Positions 18,332-28,062 are shown, counted from the stretch's first letter. The stretch is DNA of 64,000 nucleotides from Saprospiraceae bacterium (GCA_022842725.1 JALHOZ010000010.1:1-64000), one strand, 5' to 3'. Numbers and translations are program-made. Notes: generated by a model from the sequence alone, not told the origin.

Positions 18332-18787
18332 TTACAGTTTTACATTCCGCTTAAAAGCACATCCCAATTCCATAAATGAATCGGTTTTGATTATGCCGGG
18401 TATGTGATCGACTTTTTCATACAATACCTTGCGCATATGTTCATGGTTTTTGGCTGTAATCCGGATAAATAAGGTAAACGCTCCCGTGATATAATAACAT
18501 TCTGTCACTTCGGGAATATTTTTGAGTGCTTCAATCACCTTGTCAGAATCATAATCTTTTTCAAGGGTGAGCCCGGTAAAAGATGCCCAGTCAAAACCGA
18601 GTTTTTTTTCGTCCAAAACGGGTCTGACGGCAACCAAAATCCCATTTTCGGTCAGCCGGTTGATTCGTTGATGAACCATGGTGTTCGAAATGCCCAACTC
18701 TCCGGCTATATGGCTGAAGGCTACCCTTCCATCCTGTTCCAAACATTCCAAAATCGCAGTGTCATATTGATCCAAAGACGTATCCAT
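18332..18787 (-). CDS. Lrp/AsnC family transcriptional regulator
   Basis: This is a 151-residue protein. An N-terminal winged-helix domain (LDQYDTAILECLEQDGRVAF, then ELGISNTMVHQRINRL) is followed by the RAM ligand-binding domain from about residue 65 (VTECYYITGAFTLFIRI). Lrp/AsnC proteins sense amino acids and bind AT-rich palindromes. It is divergent from the ornithine aminotransferase gene across a 100-base AT-rich gap containing an inverted repeat, so control of rocD and of itself is likely. Which amino acid it senses cannot be read from the sequence; arginine or ornithine would fit the neighbour. Confidence 0.95.
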   Translation of the reverse strand: MDTSLDQYDTAILECLEQDGRVAFSHIAGELGISNTMVHQRINRLTENGILVAVRPVLDEKKLGFDWASFTGLTLEKDYDSDKVIEALKNIPEVTECYYITGAFTLFIRITAKNHEHMRKVLYEKVDHIPGIIKTDSFMELGCAFKRNVKL

Positions 18788-18802
18788 AAATTAAATTTGA
18801 CA

Positions 18803-18810
18803 CAAATTTA
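18803..18810 (-). promoter_or_regulatory. -7 box of the Lrp-like regulator gene
   Basis: On the minus strand this reads TAAATTTG, matching TAnnTTTG, 16 bases before the start codon at 18787. A TTTTG lies about 23 bases further upstream and may be the -33 element. Confidence 0.5.
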
Positions 18811-18842
18811 CTTAAATAAAATAAATATGACTACAAAATGAT

Positions 18843-18871
18843 GCAAATTAATTTATTTTACATAAATTTGC
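18843..18871 (+). promoter_or_regulatory. rocD promoter -7 box inside an inverted repeat, candidate Lrp operator
   Basis: TAAATTTG at 18863-18870 fits the -7 consensus, 18 bases before the rocD ATG. It forms the right arm of an inverted repeat: GCAAATT (18843-18849) with AATTTGC (18865-18871), 15 bases apart. An AT-rich palindrome overlapping the promoter and next to a divergent Lrp gene is the expected place for its binding site. Confidence 0.5.
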
Positions 18872-18887
18872 AGATAAAATAAAAAAT

Positions 18888-20183
18888 ATGGCACATACAA
18901 CCACAGACACCGCTTTATCGGCACTCAGTATCGGATTGATAGAAAAAGAATCTACGTACGGCGCACACAATTATCACCCGCTTCCAGTCGTATTGTCACG
19001 TGGCGAAGGTGTCTTTTTGTATGATGTGGATGGAAAAAGATATTTTGACTTCCTTTCCTCTTATTCAGCGGTCAACCAGGGGCATTGCCATCCAAAAATC
19101 ATCAAAGCGATGACAGATCAGGCTTCCAAACTGACCCTGACCTCGCGGGCTTTTTACAACAATCTTTTGGGATCCTGCGAAGAATATCTGTCCAAAACCT
19201 TCGGATTTGACAAAGTACTGATGATGAACAGTGGCGCCGAAGCCGTAGAAACAGCCATGAAACTGGTTAGAAAATGGGCTTACCAGGTGAAAGGAATTCC
19301 TGAAAACCACGCAATATTGTTGTTTGCAAGCCATAATTTTCACGGAAGAACGATCTCCGTCATTTCTGCTTCCAACGATCCGGACAGTACCAAAGGTTTT
19401 GGCCCTCTGATGCCGGGTATCGATAAAGTAACTTATAATGATGTAGATGCCCTCGAACAAAAACTATCTTCCAACCCTAATATTGCTGCTTTTATCGTAG
19501 AGCCCATCCAGGGAGAAGCCGGTGTCATTGTTCCTGATGATCACTACCTGACTGCGGTAAAAAATCTTTGTACAAAATATAATGTTTTGTTTGTCGCTGA
19601 CGAAATTCAGACCGGAATGGGCAGAACAGGCTCCTTACTGGCAACCTGCACCAATTGTCAATGCAACGGTGGTACTTGCAGCAAACAAAACCCATCCAAA
19701 CCGGATGTTCTTATATTGGGCAAAGCATTGTCAGGTGGTACCATGCCGGTTTCTGCCGTTCTTGCCAATGACGAAGTAATGTTGACGATCAAACCCGGAG
19801 AACATGGATCTACCTTTGGAGGTAATCCGTTAGCATGTGCCGTGACGATGGCTTCTGTCAGGGTATTGATGGAAGAAAAAATGGTGGAAAACGCCTTTAA
19901 CATGGGCAATATCTTCAGAGCCGGCCTCCGCGAAATCGCTTCCCGAAATCCTATCATCAGAGAAGTTCGGGGCAAAGGACTCCTCAACGCCATAGAAATC
20001 GACACTCCTGAATCTTCAGATCTCGGATGGAAAATCTGTCTGACGTTCAGAGACCTTGGACTGTTGGCAAAACCGACACATGGCAATAAAATTCGTTTGG
20101 CACCACCTTTGATCATTACGGAAGAACAAATCCATGAAGCGCTGGAGATCATTGAAAATGCACTAGACATGTACAGATTATAA
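18888..20183 (+). CDS. rocD: Ornithine--oxo-acid aminotransferase
   Basis: This 431-residue class III PLP aminotransferase has GAE at 117-119, FHGRT at 151-155, [13 protein letters not shown] with Asp238, and the PLP lysine Lys279 in [10 protein letters not shown]. It converts ornithine and 2-oxoglutarate to glutamate semialdehyde and glutamate, linking arginine and proline metabolism. The start MAHTTTD follows a -7 box by 18 bases. An oddity is a small four-cysteine insertion at about 254-264 ([11 protein letters not shown]) between the Asp238 region and Lys279, which could bind a metal. I recall similar cysteine-rich loops in other Bacteroidota members but cannot confirm it here. Confidence 0.95.
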   Translation: MAHTTTDTALSALSIGLIEKESTYGAHNYHPLPVVLSRGEGVFLYDVDGKRYFDFLSSYSAVNQGHCHPKIIKAMTDQASKLTLTSRAFYNNLLGSCEEYLSKTFGFDKVLMMNSGAEAVETAMKLVRKWAYQVKGIPENHAILLFASHNFHGRTISVISASNDPDSTKGFGPLMPGIDKVTYNDVDALEQKLSSNPNIAAFIVEPIQGEAGVIVPDDHYLTAVKNLCTKYNVLFVADEIQTGMGRTGSLLATCTNCQCNGGTCSKQNPSKPDVLILGKALSGGTMPVSAVLANDEVMLTIKPGEHGSTFGGNPLACAVTMASVRVLMEEKMVENAFNMGNIFRAGLREIASRNPIIREVRGKGLLNAIEIDTPESSDLGWKICLTFRDLGLLAKPTHGNKIRLAPPLIITEEQIHEALEIIENALDMYRL

Positions 20184-20282
20184 AGAGATTTTATTTCAAA
20201 ATATCCGCATTCGACAACAAGATTACCTTTTAAAACGTTTGATGTGGATATTTTCTATTTTTCATCAATCTCTGCCTTTTAC

Positions 20283-20984
20283 ATGAAACTTTTCCGATAT
20301 TTTGTGATCCTTTTTTGTTTTTACACTTCGACAGCTGTTGCACAATACGGCGTCAGGGTAAAAAGCAATTTTGAAAATCACGGCCAACTCAATAATGTTT
20401 TGCACGACCTTTACGGAGGATCGAAAAATTTGTTTTCCCCTTCCTACGAATTGGGTGTGGATTATTGGTTTGCCCTGAAAAAAAAGCGGATTGAATTTAT
20501 GCCTGAACTGGCTTTCGCCTATGGAAACACGGATATGACAGATGATGTAAATGTCAGTATGCAAAGATTTATATTTAATTTTCATACACAGATATATGCG
20601 CTCGACCTGAACGAAGATTGTAATTGTCCCACGTTTTCAAAACAAGGACCATCAATCAACAAAGGTTTCTTTTTTCATGTGACACCCGGGCTTTCTTTTA
20701 ATCAGACGATTGTTAGCCAACCTTCCCTGTTTACTGAAGAATCAACCTCAGAAAACCTGCTGTTTCATATTGGTTTAGGACTTGGACTGGATCTTGGCGT
20801 CAGCGAATTGATTACCCTGACCCCGATGGTTTCCTACAACTTTTTTTCAACAGGAAATTATGATATAAATGTTGGTCGGGAATCCTTAACCGTGGAATCC
20901 GGTTTTACCCAATTACAATTTCAGGTCAGAGCGGGATTTCGTTTCGACTACAAACGTTCAAAATACGGAGGACGAAGAAGATAA
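20283..20984 (+). CDS. Predicted outer-membrane beta-barrel protein (233 residues)
   Basis: The ATG at 20283 (MKLFRYFVILFCFYTSTAVAQ) gives a clean signal peptide; the frame opens earlier, at 20244. The mature part has barrel-like strands (SYELGVDYWFALKK, FEFMPELAFAYGN-type stretches, LLFHIGLGLGLDLG, LQFQVRAGFRFDY) and an external CNCP loop. The C-terminal tail is arginine-rich (KYGGRRR). It resembles PorT-like or OMP_b-brl barrels but I cannot assign it firmly. The following lipoprotein gene starts three bases after its stop, so the two are one transcription unit and may act together at the outer membrane. Confidence 0.7.
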   Translation: MKLFRYFVILFCFYTSTAVAQYGVRVKSNFENHGQLNNVLHDLYGGSKNLFSPSYELGVDYWFALKKKRIEFMPELAFAYGNTDMTDDVNVSMQRFIFNFHTQIYALDLNEDCNCPTFSKQGPSINKGFFFHVTPGLSFNQTIVSQPSLFTEESTSENLLFHIGLGLGLDLGVSELITLTPMVSYNFFSTGNYDINVGRESLTVESGFTQLQFQVRAGFRFDYKRSKYGGRRR

Positions 20985-20987
20985 AAA

Positions 20988-22448
20988 ATGATGTCAAAAA
21001 CCCAACTTTTTTATATTGTACTGATTGCAGGTTTGATGCTGCTGTTGTTTTCATGTCGCAGAGATGATTATTACGAAGGCAATGACGTGAACCTCAGATT
21101 TAGTGTTGATACCCTGCGTTTTGACACCGTATTTACAAAAGTCGGTTCCGCTACCCGAATCATCAAAATATACAATCCGGTAGATCTGCCTGTAAGGGTC
21201 AATCTCACCATGGATGCCGAAAGTCAACGGTTTTTCCGATATAATGTCGAGGGTGTCAAAGGACCAATAGCCAACGATATCGAAATCAATGCCAACGACA
21301 GTATATACGTATTTGTGGAAGTCACCATCAATCCGGACGATCCGCTGATTGCCAGTCCTTTTATCATTGAAGGAAAAATATTGGTGGAAGTAAACGGAAA
21401 TACCAAAAATCTATACCTCGAAGCCTTCGGGCAAAATGCAAATTATATAACCGGAACCAATAAAGGTGCGGTTTCTTTGCTGAGCTGCCAGTTTGGACAG
21501 GTAGCCTGGGACGATCCGAAACCTTATGTTGTCTACGGCATCTTATACATCGACAGCTGCCAGCTCAATCTTCCGGCAGGCACCCGGGTGTATGTGCATG
21601 GTGGAATCGTAAGGGATGAATCCACATTATATAATGACGGACTTATCGTTTGTCTGCAAAACGGCAGAATTGTTTCCAAAGGAACGGTCGAACAACCGGT
21701 CATCATCCAGGGTGACCGTCTTGAGCCTGCTTATGCGGATGTTAAAAGTCAATGGGTTGGCGTTTTGTTTGCTCCCGGCAGCAGAGGCAATATGATAGAA
21801 CACACCACGATCAAAAATTCCATCATCGGCATTCAGGTAGATTCACTGGCAAGGGTTGATCTCAATTCCTGTCGTTTTTACAATACCGGCAATGCAGGCA
21901 TCATAGGAAGGCACGGATTTATCAAAGCCGATAATTGTCTGATTTACAACAATGACGGTCCGGCTGTCCTCCTGAGACACGGTGGAAGCTATCAGTTTCA
22001 ATACTGTACGGTGGCCAGTTACGGAGGCAGATCAGAAGCAGTGTCCATGACCAATTATACCTGTTATGAGTTTCCTTGTGAGCAGGCCTTTGTCAATCCA
22101 TTGGACGCTTTGTTTGTCAATTGTATTTTTGCAGGCAGTAATGAGGATGAAGTATCGATTGATTATGTCGGAGACAGGTCAGATTTGTTTTACAAATTTG
22201 AAAATTGTATCGTTAGGGTCAATCAACTGCTGCGAAGTGGCGACCATACAGACTTTTTTGATCACTGTACAGATTGTCACAACCTCAAATTGGGCGAACG
22301 TTTGTTTTTGAATCAAACCAAACAGGATTACAGGCTGGACACCATGTCTATAGCTTTGGGCAAAGCGCGACCGATTTTTATAACCAAAGACATAGACGGT
22401 AAAGACCGGAAAACAACAAATCCCGACCCCGGTTGTTTCGAGTTTTAA
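20988..22448 (+). CDS. Lipoprotein with right-handed parallel beta-helix
   Basis: This is a 486-residue protein. The signal sequence MLLLFSC ends in a lipobox cysteine near residue 23, followed by Arg-Arg-Asp-Asp. After an immunoglobulin-like N-terminal part (LRFDTVFTKVGSATRIIKIYNP) come repeated coil turns typical of beta-helix proteins (TTIKNSIIGIQVDSLARVDL, NCLIYNNDGPAVLLRHGG). The C-terminus has the PDPGCFEF ending seen in secreted Bacteroidota polysaccharide-associated proteins. It probably sits at the outer membrane. It is three bases after the barrel gene and eleven before the glutathione peroxidase gene. Lyase activity is not implied. Confidence 0.82.
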   Translation: MMSKTQLFYIVLIAGLMLLLFSCRRDDYYEGNDVNLRFSVDTLRFDTVFTKVGSATRIIKIYNPVDLPVRVNLTMDAESQRFFRYNVEGVKGPIANDIEINANDSIYVFVEVTINPDDPLIASPFIIEGKILVEVNGNTKNLYLEAFGQNANYITGTNKGAVSLLSCQFGQVAWDDPKPYVVYGILYIDSCQLNLPAGTRVYVHGGIVRDESTLYNDGLIVCLQNGRIVSKGTVEQPVIIQGDRLEPAYADVKSQWVGVLFAPGSRGNMIEHTTIKNSIIGIQVDSLARVDLNSCRFYNTGNAGIIGRHGFIKADNCLIYNNDGPAVLLRHGGSYQFQYCTVASYGGRSEAVSMTNYTCYEFPCEQAFVNPLDALFVNCIFAGSNEDEVSIDYVGDRSDLFYKFENCIVRVNQLLRSGDHTDFFDHCTDCHNLKLGERLFLNQTKQDYRLDTMSIALGKARPIFITKDIDGKDRKTTNPDPGCFEF

Positions 22449-22459
22449 ATCATCATACC

Positions 22460-22927
22460 ATGCGTTTACAGGATATTACCTTACATGACCTTAACGGCAA
22501 AAAAATCCCCCAGGACTATTTTTTAGGAAAAAAAGTATTGATTGTCAATGTTGCTTCAGAATGTGGCTACACCCGACAATATGCCGGTCTACAGGAATTA
22601 TATGACCAAAACAAAAACAAACTGATTGTTTTGGGTTGTCCATGTAACGATTTTGGTGGTCAGGAACCCGGAAACGAAAATGAGATTCAGTTATTTTGTG
22701 AAAAAAATTACGGGGTTACTTTTCCCCTTACGGAAAAAATGAAAATCAAAGGCCAACCCCACCCTTTGTATGATTGGTTGTGCTCAAAGGGCAAAAACGG
22801 GATCGGCGACTTTGAAGTAACCTGGAATTTTCAGAAATTTCTGGTCGATGAAAAAGGAAATCTCGAACAATGCCTTTCCCCGGGAACAGAACCCCTTTCG
22901 GAAGAAATAACGGGTTGGTTGTCGTAG
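22460..22927 (+). CDS. Glutathione peroxidase family thiol peroxidase
   Basis: This 155-residue protein starts at the ATG at 22460, just after the stop of the lipoprotein gene. The frame also opens at 22433, inside that gene. The peroxidatic Cys35 is in NVASECGYT, Gln69 in FGGQEPG, and Trp122-Asn123 in VTWNFQKF. Cys80 (FCEKNYGVTFP) sits where the resolving cysteine of thioredoxin-dependent enzymes is found. It reduces hydroperoxides, probably with thioredoxin. It is a short cytosolic or periplasmic form with no signal peptide. Confidence 0.95.
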   Translation: MRLQDITLHDLNGKKIPQDYFLGKKVLIVNVASECGYTRQYAGLQELYDQNKNKLIVLGCPCNDFGGQEPGNENEIQLFCEKNYGVTFPLTEKMKIKGQPHPLYDWLCSKGKNGIGDFEVTWNFQKFLVDEKGNLEQCLSPGTEPLSEEITGWLS

Positions 22928-23048
22928 GAACGTTTATAAAATCCAAAGGAAGATTCGGGTTGTCTTATTCCTGATTCGGTGTAAAATCATACGATTTCAG
23001 AAAAATTTTCAAAAAGTATCTTACTTTTGTTCTGTAAAATTTTTCACC

Positions 23049-23933
23049 ATGGTATTTTCTAGAATATTTTTTGTTTTAATGTTGGCTTTCCCTTTGATCA
23101 CAAACGCACAGGAAGAGGATCTGCTTTCCTTATTGGGACCTGAAGAAGAGACGACAGAATATGTGGATGCAAGTTTCAAAACCAACAGGGTTGTCAATTT
23201 ACATTCATTAGAAAGCACAGCTTCCGGCGTTTTGGATTTCAAAATTTCTCACAGGTTTGGTTTTTTGAGTGGTGGATTTTATGAATTATTTGGACTGGAT
23301 GGTGCACAGATTCGTTTTGGTTTTGACTACGGCATTACAGACAGACTTACTGTCGGCGTCGGAAGAAGCAGCCTCGAAAAAGCGTATGACGGATATATCA
23401 AATACAAATTATTAAGACAAAGTACCGGAAAAAGAAACATGCCGGTAACTTTAGCCTTTCTGGCGACGACTGCAGTGCAGACCTTAAAATGGCAGGAGAA
23501 GAGAGAAAACTTTTTCAGTTCCCGGTTATATTATACTTTCCAGATGATTGTGGGAAGAAAATTCAGTGATCGGTTTTCTTTACAACTGAGTCCTACTGTG
23601 GTACACCGAAATCTCGTGGCCACCTCTGCAGAAAAAAACGACGTTTACGGTATAGGCATCGGAGGCAGAATCAAACTTACCAAAAGAGTTGCTTTAAACG
23701 GTGAATACACCTATGTATTGCCTGATCAGATATTAGAACGATATACCAATGGATTGTCTGTAGGTTTTGACATAGAAACCGGAGGACACGTTTTCCAGTT
23801 GCATGTGACCAACAGTACGGCCATGATCGAAAAAGCCTTTTTTACAGAAAATACCGGCAGCTGGACTAATGGTGACATCCATTTCGGCTTCAACATCAGC
23901 AGAGTCTTCACGGTAAGGAGGAAAAAGGAATAA
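23049..23933 (+). CDS. DUF5777-like outer-membrane beta-barrel protein
   Basis: This 294-residue protein has a signal peptide ending FPLITNAQ. The segments VVNLHSLESTASGVLDFKISHRFG and GLDGAQIRFGFDYGITDRLTVGVGRSS are typical of the DUF5777 family of Bacteroidota barrels. Further strands run to FGFNISRVF. The function of the family is not established; members often lie near cytochrome or lipoprotein genes. Transcription is apparently separate from the upstream peroxidase gene (121-base gap). It is convergent with the T9SS repeat protein, with 26 bases between them. Confidence 0.82.
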   Translation: MVFSRIFFVLMLAFPLITNAQEEDLLSLLGPEEETTEYVDASFKTNRVVNLHSLESTASGVLDFKISHRFGFLSGGFYELFGLDGAQIRFGFDYGITDRLTVGVGRSSLEKAYDGYIKYKLLRQSTGKRNMPVTLAFLATTAVQTLKWQEKRENFFSSRLYYTFQMIVGRKFSDRFSLQLSPTVVHRNLVATSAEKNDVYGIGIGGRIKLTKRVALNGEYTYVLPDQILERYTNGLSVGFDIETGGHVFQLHVTNSTAMIEKAFFTENTGSWTNGDIHFGFNISRVFTVRRKKE

Positions 23934-23959
23934 GGGAAATGGTTACATTTTTAAGGTTA

Positions 23960-26470
23960 TCAAAGTTTAATAATCTTTAAAACAGCATTTTGATCCTTTG
24001 ATTGAATTTTCAGAAAATATATACCCGCAGGATATGGCAACAAAACATCCTGTTTAAAACATTTTTCATAATAAAGTCCGGATATAATTTTCCCTGTAAC
24101 ATCATAAATAGAAATCTCTACATTACTTTCTACCTGGTTAAAATGTAAGACAAAATCTCCAAAATTTGGGTTAGGATAAGCATTAACATGGAGATTAGGA
24201 TTTATGTCATTAACCCCGACAAGTATCACCAAAAGACAGGATGAGGTGTCAATACATTCGTTTTCAGTTATTTCTACAGCATAATTTCCACTCTCCAAAG
24301 GCAAAAAGGACTGATTACTTTGACCTGGTATCGGTTCAAAGTTTCTGTCACAATCGAGCCATCTAAACGATGCATTTTCATTTAATGCATTTATGGTTTC
24401 ACCATTGTAAAATATTCTGTTATCAGAGACATTTTCAATTTTCAAATTAAGACTGACAATTGAATCACAACCAGCTTCGTTCAATATTATTGTAGTGGCC
24501 GTATTATTTGAAGAAGTGTAAGTTATACCATTTATCCATTTATATTCTTCACAAGCGGTAATTTCATCAGTGCCAAAACTTGGTTGATGAATCGTCAGAT
24601 TAAGTTTTACGATAGAATCACAGCCAAAAACGTTTTGTATAACATGTGTCGTTGTATCGTCAGATGTTGTGTAGGTCACACCATTTATCCATGTGTATTC
24701 TTCACATGCCGTAATATTATCAGTTCCAAAACTTGGTTGGTGAATCGTCAGATTTAGTTTTACGATAGAATCACAGCCAAAAACGTTTTGTATAACATGT
24801 GTCGTTGTATCGTCAGATGTTGTGTAGGTTACACCATTTATCCATGTGTATTCTTCACATGCAATGATCTCATCAGTGCCAATACTTGGTTGATGAATCG
24901 TCAGATTAAGTTTAATCATTGTATCACAGCCGAAAACATTTTGAATAAAGTGTACGGCAGTTGTATTTGACGTATTGTAAGTTACTCCATTTATCCAGGT
25001 GTAAGGTTCACATGATGTAATCTCATCTGTGAGAACAGGTACTTTGCATGGTGACATTTTATGTACATATATTTGAAAATAATCCGGCGAACTGAGAATC
25101 TCAGTACCCGGTCCCGGATCAAAATCAACAGTTGCGGCAAATACTCCCAAATTGTAAATATTACCTTCCAAATCCAATTGCATACCATGAACTTCGTCAT
25201 AGTACATTCCTCCAAAAGACTTTATCCATTTATAATTAGCCAAACTATCCAATTGCATTATAAAAACGTCAGAGTACCCGTTAGTCACCAATGTTACTGA
25301 GTTGATTTCATTATTAAATACTACTGTATCCTGAAACATGCCTGAAAAAACAATATCTCCGGATATATCTATTTTAATAAACTGACCAGCATCATATCCA
25401 ACACCACCAAATGATTTTGCCCAAATAAAATTGCCCTCACCATCCAGTTTACATAAAAAAACATCAATTTCTCCTTTTGAAGTGAGAAAAAAGTTTTGAG
25501 GCCCCGGATCAAAATCCACCATGTCCGCATAATACCCGGTGATTAACAAATTATCTGATTTATCTAATACAATTGACCTACATATATCCACGCCTGTCCC
25601 GCCAAATGTATGCACCCAAATAAAATTACCATCTTTATCAAATTTCTGAACTAAAAAATCCCTATCACTTTTTGGTATAAAAATTATATTTTCAGATCCG
25701 GTCCAATAATTAATCGTATCCGAAAAGATCATTGAGGTAATAACATTTCCCGAAAAATCAATATTTATACTTCCACCAAACTCATCTAATTTTCCACCAA
25801 TTGATTTTACCCATAAAAACTCACCATTGAAATCAAGTTTTAAAATAAATACGTCTAAATTATCAACAGAAGTGATACGGGTAGTATCCGCTCCGTTGTA
25901 AAATTCTACTGCACCGTAAAATGAACCAATTATATGTATATTTCCAAATGCATCAAAAGTAAGTTCAGCACCATCAACCGGACCTGTTCCGTCAAATGTT
26001 TTCACCCAAACCAAATTACCGTCCGAGTCCAATTTCAGTAAAAAAAGATCTAAAATAAATAATCCTGAAAGAACATGAACATCAGAACCCGGGTCAAAAT
26101 CAACTGTGCCAGAAAAAGAACCCAGAATATACATATTTCCTAAATTGTCTAATTTAATATCAGCACTTTCATCATAAAAAAGACCTCCAAAAGATTTTAC
26201 CCATATCAGATTACCTTCTGAATCTAATTTTTGAACAAAAAAATCAAACTCACCTGCAGATGTCAAATAGGTCGTATCCACTCCCGGATCAAAATCAACT
26301 GTGCCTTCAAATGTCCCTGAAATATAAATATTACCACCATTATCTATTTCCATAGATGAACCTGCCTCAAAATCTTTTCCGCCAAAGGATTTCACCCATT
26401 CAAATTTTTGACTTTTTAATGCAGTTGATGTCAATACAAATATAAAAAGTAAAAAGATACAGTTTCTCAT
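23960..26470 (-). CDS. Secreted T9SS protein with beta-propeller-like (SBBP) repeats and tandem cysteine repeats
   Basis: This 836-residue protein has a signal peptide (FLLFIFVLTSTALKSQ). Residues ~22-460 contain about seven repeats ending DFDPGxx... and KLDxxGNxxWVKSFGG, typical of SBBP/beta-propeller modules. Residues ~482-680 hold four tandem 51-residue units of the form EITACEEYTWINGVTYT...GCDSIVKLNLTI. The end is a T9SS type A sorting domain (AYPNPNFGDFVLHF, YPAGIYFLKI, VLKIIKL). It is presumably displayed on the surface. The middle two 51-residue units are nearly identical in DNA. It is convergent with the DUF5777 gene. Confidence 0.88.
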   Translation of the reverse strand: MRNCIFLLFIFVLTSTALKSQKFEWVKSFGGKDFEAGSSMEIDNGGNIYISGTFEGTVDFDPGVDTTYLTSAGEFDFFVQKLDSEGNLIWVKSFGGLFYDESADIKLDNLGNMYILGSFSGTVDFDPGSDVHVLSGLFILDLFLLKLDSDGNLVWVKTFDGTGPVDGAELTFDAFGNIHIIGSFYGAVEFYNGADTTRITSVDNLDVFILKLDFNGEFLWVKSIGGKLDEFGGSINIDFSGNVITSMIFSDTINYWTGSENIIFIPKSDRDFLVQKFDKDGNFIWVHTFGGTGVDICRSIVLDKSDNLLITGYYADMVDFDPGPQNFFLTSKGEIDVFLCKLDGEGNFIWAKSFGGVGYDAGQFIKIDISGDIVFSGMFQDTVVFNNEINSVTLVTNGYSDVFIMQLDSLANYKWIKSFGGMYYDEVHGMQLDLEGNIYNLGVFAATVDFDPGPGTEILSSPDYFQIYVHKMSPCKVPVLTDEITSCEPYTWINGVTYNTSNTTAVHFIQNVFGCDTMIKLNLTIHQPSIGTDEIIACEEYTWINGVTYTTSDDTTTHVIQNVFGCDSIVKLNLTIHQPSFGTDNITACEEYTWINGVTYTTSDDTTTHVIQNVFGCDSIVKLNLTIHQPSFGTDEITACEEYKWINGITYTSSNNTATTIILNEAGCDSIVSLNLKIENVSDNRIFYNGETINALNENASFRWLDCDRNFEPIPGQSNQSFLPLESGNYAVEITENECIDTSSCLLVILVGVNDINPNLHVNAYPNPNFGDFVLHFNQVESNVEISIYDVTGKIISGLYYEKCFKQDVLLPYPAGIYFLKIQSKDQNAVLKIIKL
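24431..25027 (-). repeat. Four tandem 153-base coding repeats
   Basis: Units begin at about 25027, 24874, 24721 and 24568 and each encodes 51 residues with two cysteines (ACEEY and GCDSIV). Units two and three are identical over more than 100 bases, while the outer two have diverged. This points to recent duplication or gene conversion in the middle of the array. Confidence 0.92.
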
Positions 26471-26589
26471 TCTGTTTTATAATTTCAAATACTCAAAAAA
26501 TTGTAATAATACCCGTTCATTAGGTAAAGTTACAATAATATTTTTTGGTAGTAAAATGTATACCTGTAATTATAAAAAAAACAATTTTA

Positions 26590-28062
26590 TCACTTCTTAA
26601 GCACAATCTCGATCAACTCACTTTTTGTGATGGTGGAATTCAGGATAATCTGATTTTTAACATTGTTTGCATAATAGTTGATGGCAATTGTTGCAGGTGG
26701 TCTTCTACCCTCATCAACAGCGTGTAACAAAAGATAATTGACCCCGCTTTCATTAAGTTTTATCTTAAACTTGTGTTTTTTCTCATTGATTTTGAATTTT
26801 TCCAAAATCCAGTCTCCGTTAAATAAGATAGAGACGATATCGTTATCGATAATTTTGTGATCGTAGACTTCAAATTCGATTTCGACCCGGTCGACTTCTA
26901 TTACACGGTCTGCTTTGACAACTTCTCTGTCCTGCACTTTTTGCGGAACGGTTTTGATAAACGTTGCAGTTGCCGGAAGGAAAACTTCTTCTCTGATCTT
27001 TCTTGGGTAAATGACCTTATAATCATAAGGCAATTCAAAATACATCAGTTTGTCGACTTTGTTATTAACAAAAATTTCATTGATTTCAGCGGCAACACCC
27101 ATACCAAAACGGTTAAGTTTTACCAAAAACGCATGATTGTAGAAGTAATAATTGCGTCCGTACAAATTAAATTTTTCGGGAATATTTTCAAAAGAACTGA
27201 ATCTGTTTGCTTCTGTTTGTAATCCTTCTGCTTTCTGAACAATCGAAGTCAGTTTGGATTGGGTAAACGGATTCATCCAGAAAGTTCCGTTGTATTCTTT
27301 CAAATCGACTGCTTTCAGTTGATTGATGGTTTGCTGAAAGGATGACATGATTCCCGGTAATTCTTCATTATTATTTTCATACACAGCTTCTATTTCAAGT
27401 CGGGCCAAATGGTATACCTCATCAAGCGCTTTGTATATGTTTTCGGTATTACCCGGCGCACCGCCCAAAAAGTTTTTGTACGTCGTTTTGATTTGATATT
27501 CCAATTCATACTGAAACTTTTTGGAGTCTTTAAACGCTTTGGCTACCGTTTCCATTTTATCATAGACCTTGGTAATATTTTCCATTTTTGTCAGGTCGAG
27601 TTTGACAAGCATTTGTTCTACTTCAAACCTGGAGGTATTGATATAACTGGTATTATCTTTAAACTGAGTCGCCATACCAACCAACTTGGTTTTGTCAGCC
27701 TGTGGCAATACGGATGAAAGTTGAATGGCTTTTTGAAACAAAGCATTGGGCGAATGCTGGAAGATTACATCATCAAAAAGATTGTCCGGAAATAATGCGT
27801 TGGTAAACTGTGAAGGCTGGTGTGAAGGCAAATCCACAAAAGTATTCAGTTTCATATTATAATCCACCATCAGACTGTTGATGATCGGCAGATAGTTATT
27901 GACTTCATTGACATATTCGACATAGGCATTCAGTGCTTTGAGAACTTCTTTTTTGGATGAGGTTCTTGAACTTTCAGCCACTTTTCCGGTTTGTTGTCCC
28001 CAAATAAAATCCGGATTCAATAAAAACAGAACGTTTATGATGATGATAAAAACTCGATTCAT
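26590..28062 (-). CDS. Secreted protein of unknown function (490 residues)
   Basis: A signal peptide (FIIIINVLFLLNPDFIWGQ) is followed by a long helical region (LNAYVEYVNEVNNYLPIINSL, and FKDSKKFQYELEYQIKTTY). A C-terminal beta domain (VEIEFEVYDHKIIDNDIVSILFNG, GVNYLLLHAVDEGRRPPATIAI) looks like an accessory domain I have seen after periplasmic or outer-membrane domains in Bacteroidota. No cysteine, no lipobox and no T9SS sorting domain are present, so it is probably periplasmic. It lies 120 bases upstream of the SBBP gene and 59 bases downstream of mnmG on the same strand. No catalytic motif was recognised. Confidence 0.75.
   Translation of the reverse strand: MNRVFIIIINVLFLLNPDFIWGQQTGKVAESSRTSSKKEVLKALNAYVEYVNEVNNYLPIINSLMVDYNMKLNTFVDLPSHQPSQFTNALFPDNLFDDVIFQHSPNALFQKAIQLSSVLPQADKTKLVGMATQFKDNTSYINTSRFEVEQMLVKLDLTKMENITKVYDKMETVAKAFKDSKKFQYELEYQIKTTYKNFLGGAPGNTENIYKALDEVYHLARLEIEAVYENNNEELPGIMSSFQQTINQLKAVDLKEYNGTFWMNPFTQSKLTSIVQKAEGLQTEANRFSSFENIPEKFNLYGRNYYFYNHAFLVKLNRFGMGVAAEINEIFVNNKVDKLMYFELPYDYKVIYPRKIREEVFLPATATFIKTVPQKVQDREVVKADRVIEVDRVEIEFEVYDHKIIDNDIVSILFNGDWILEKFKINEKKHKFKIKLNESGVNYLLLHAVDEGRRPPATIAINYYANNVKNQIILNSTITKSELIEIVLKK

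Noticed and set aside
24431-25027. CRISPR-like regular repeats
   Set aside because: The units are 153 bases, in frame and encode a cysteine-bearing protein module; no spacers and no cas genes nearby.
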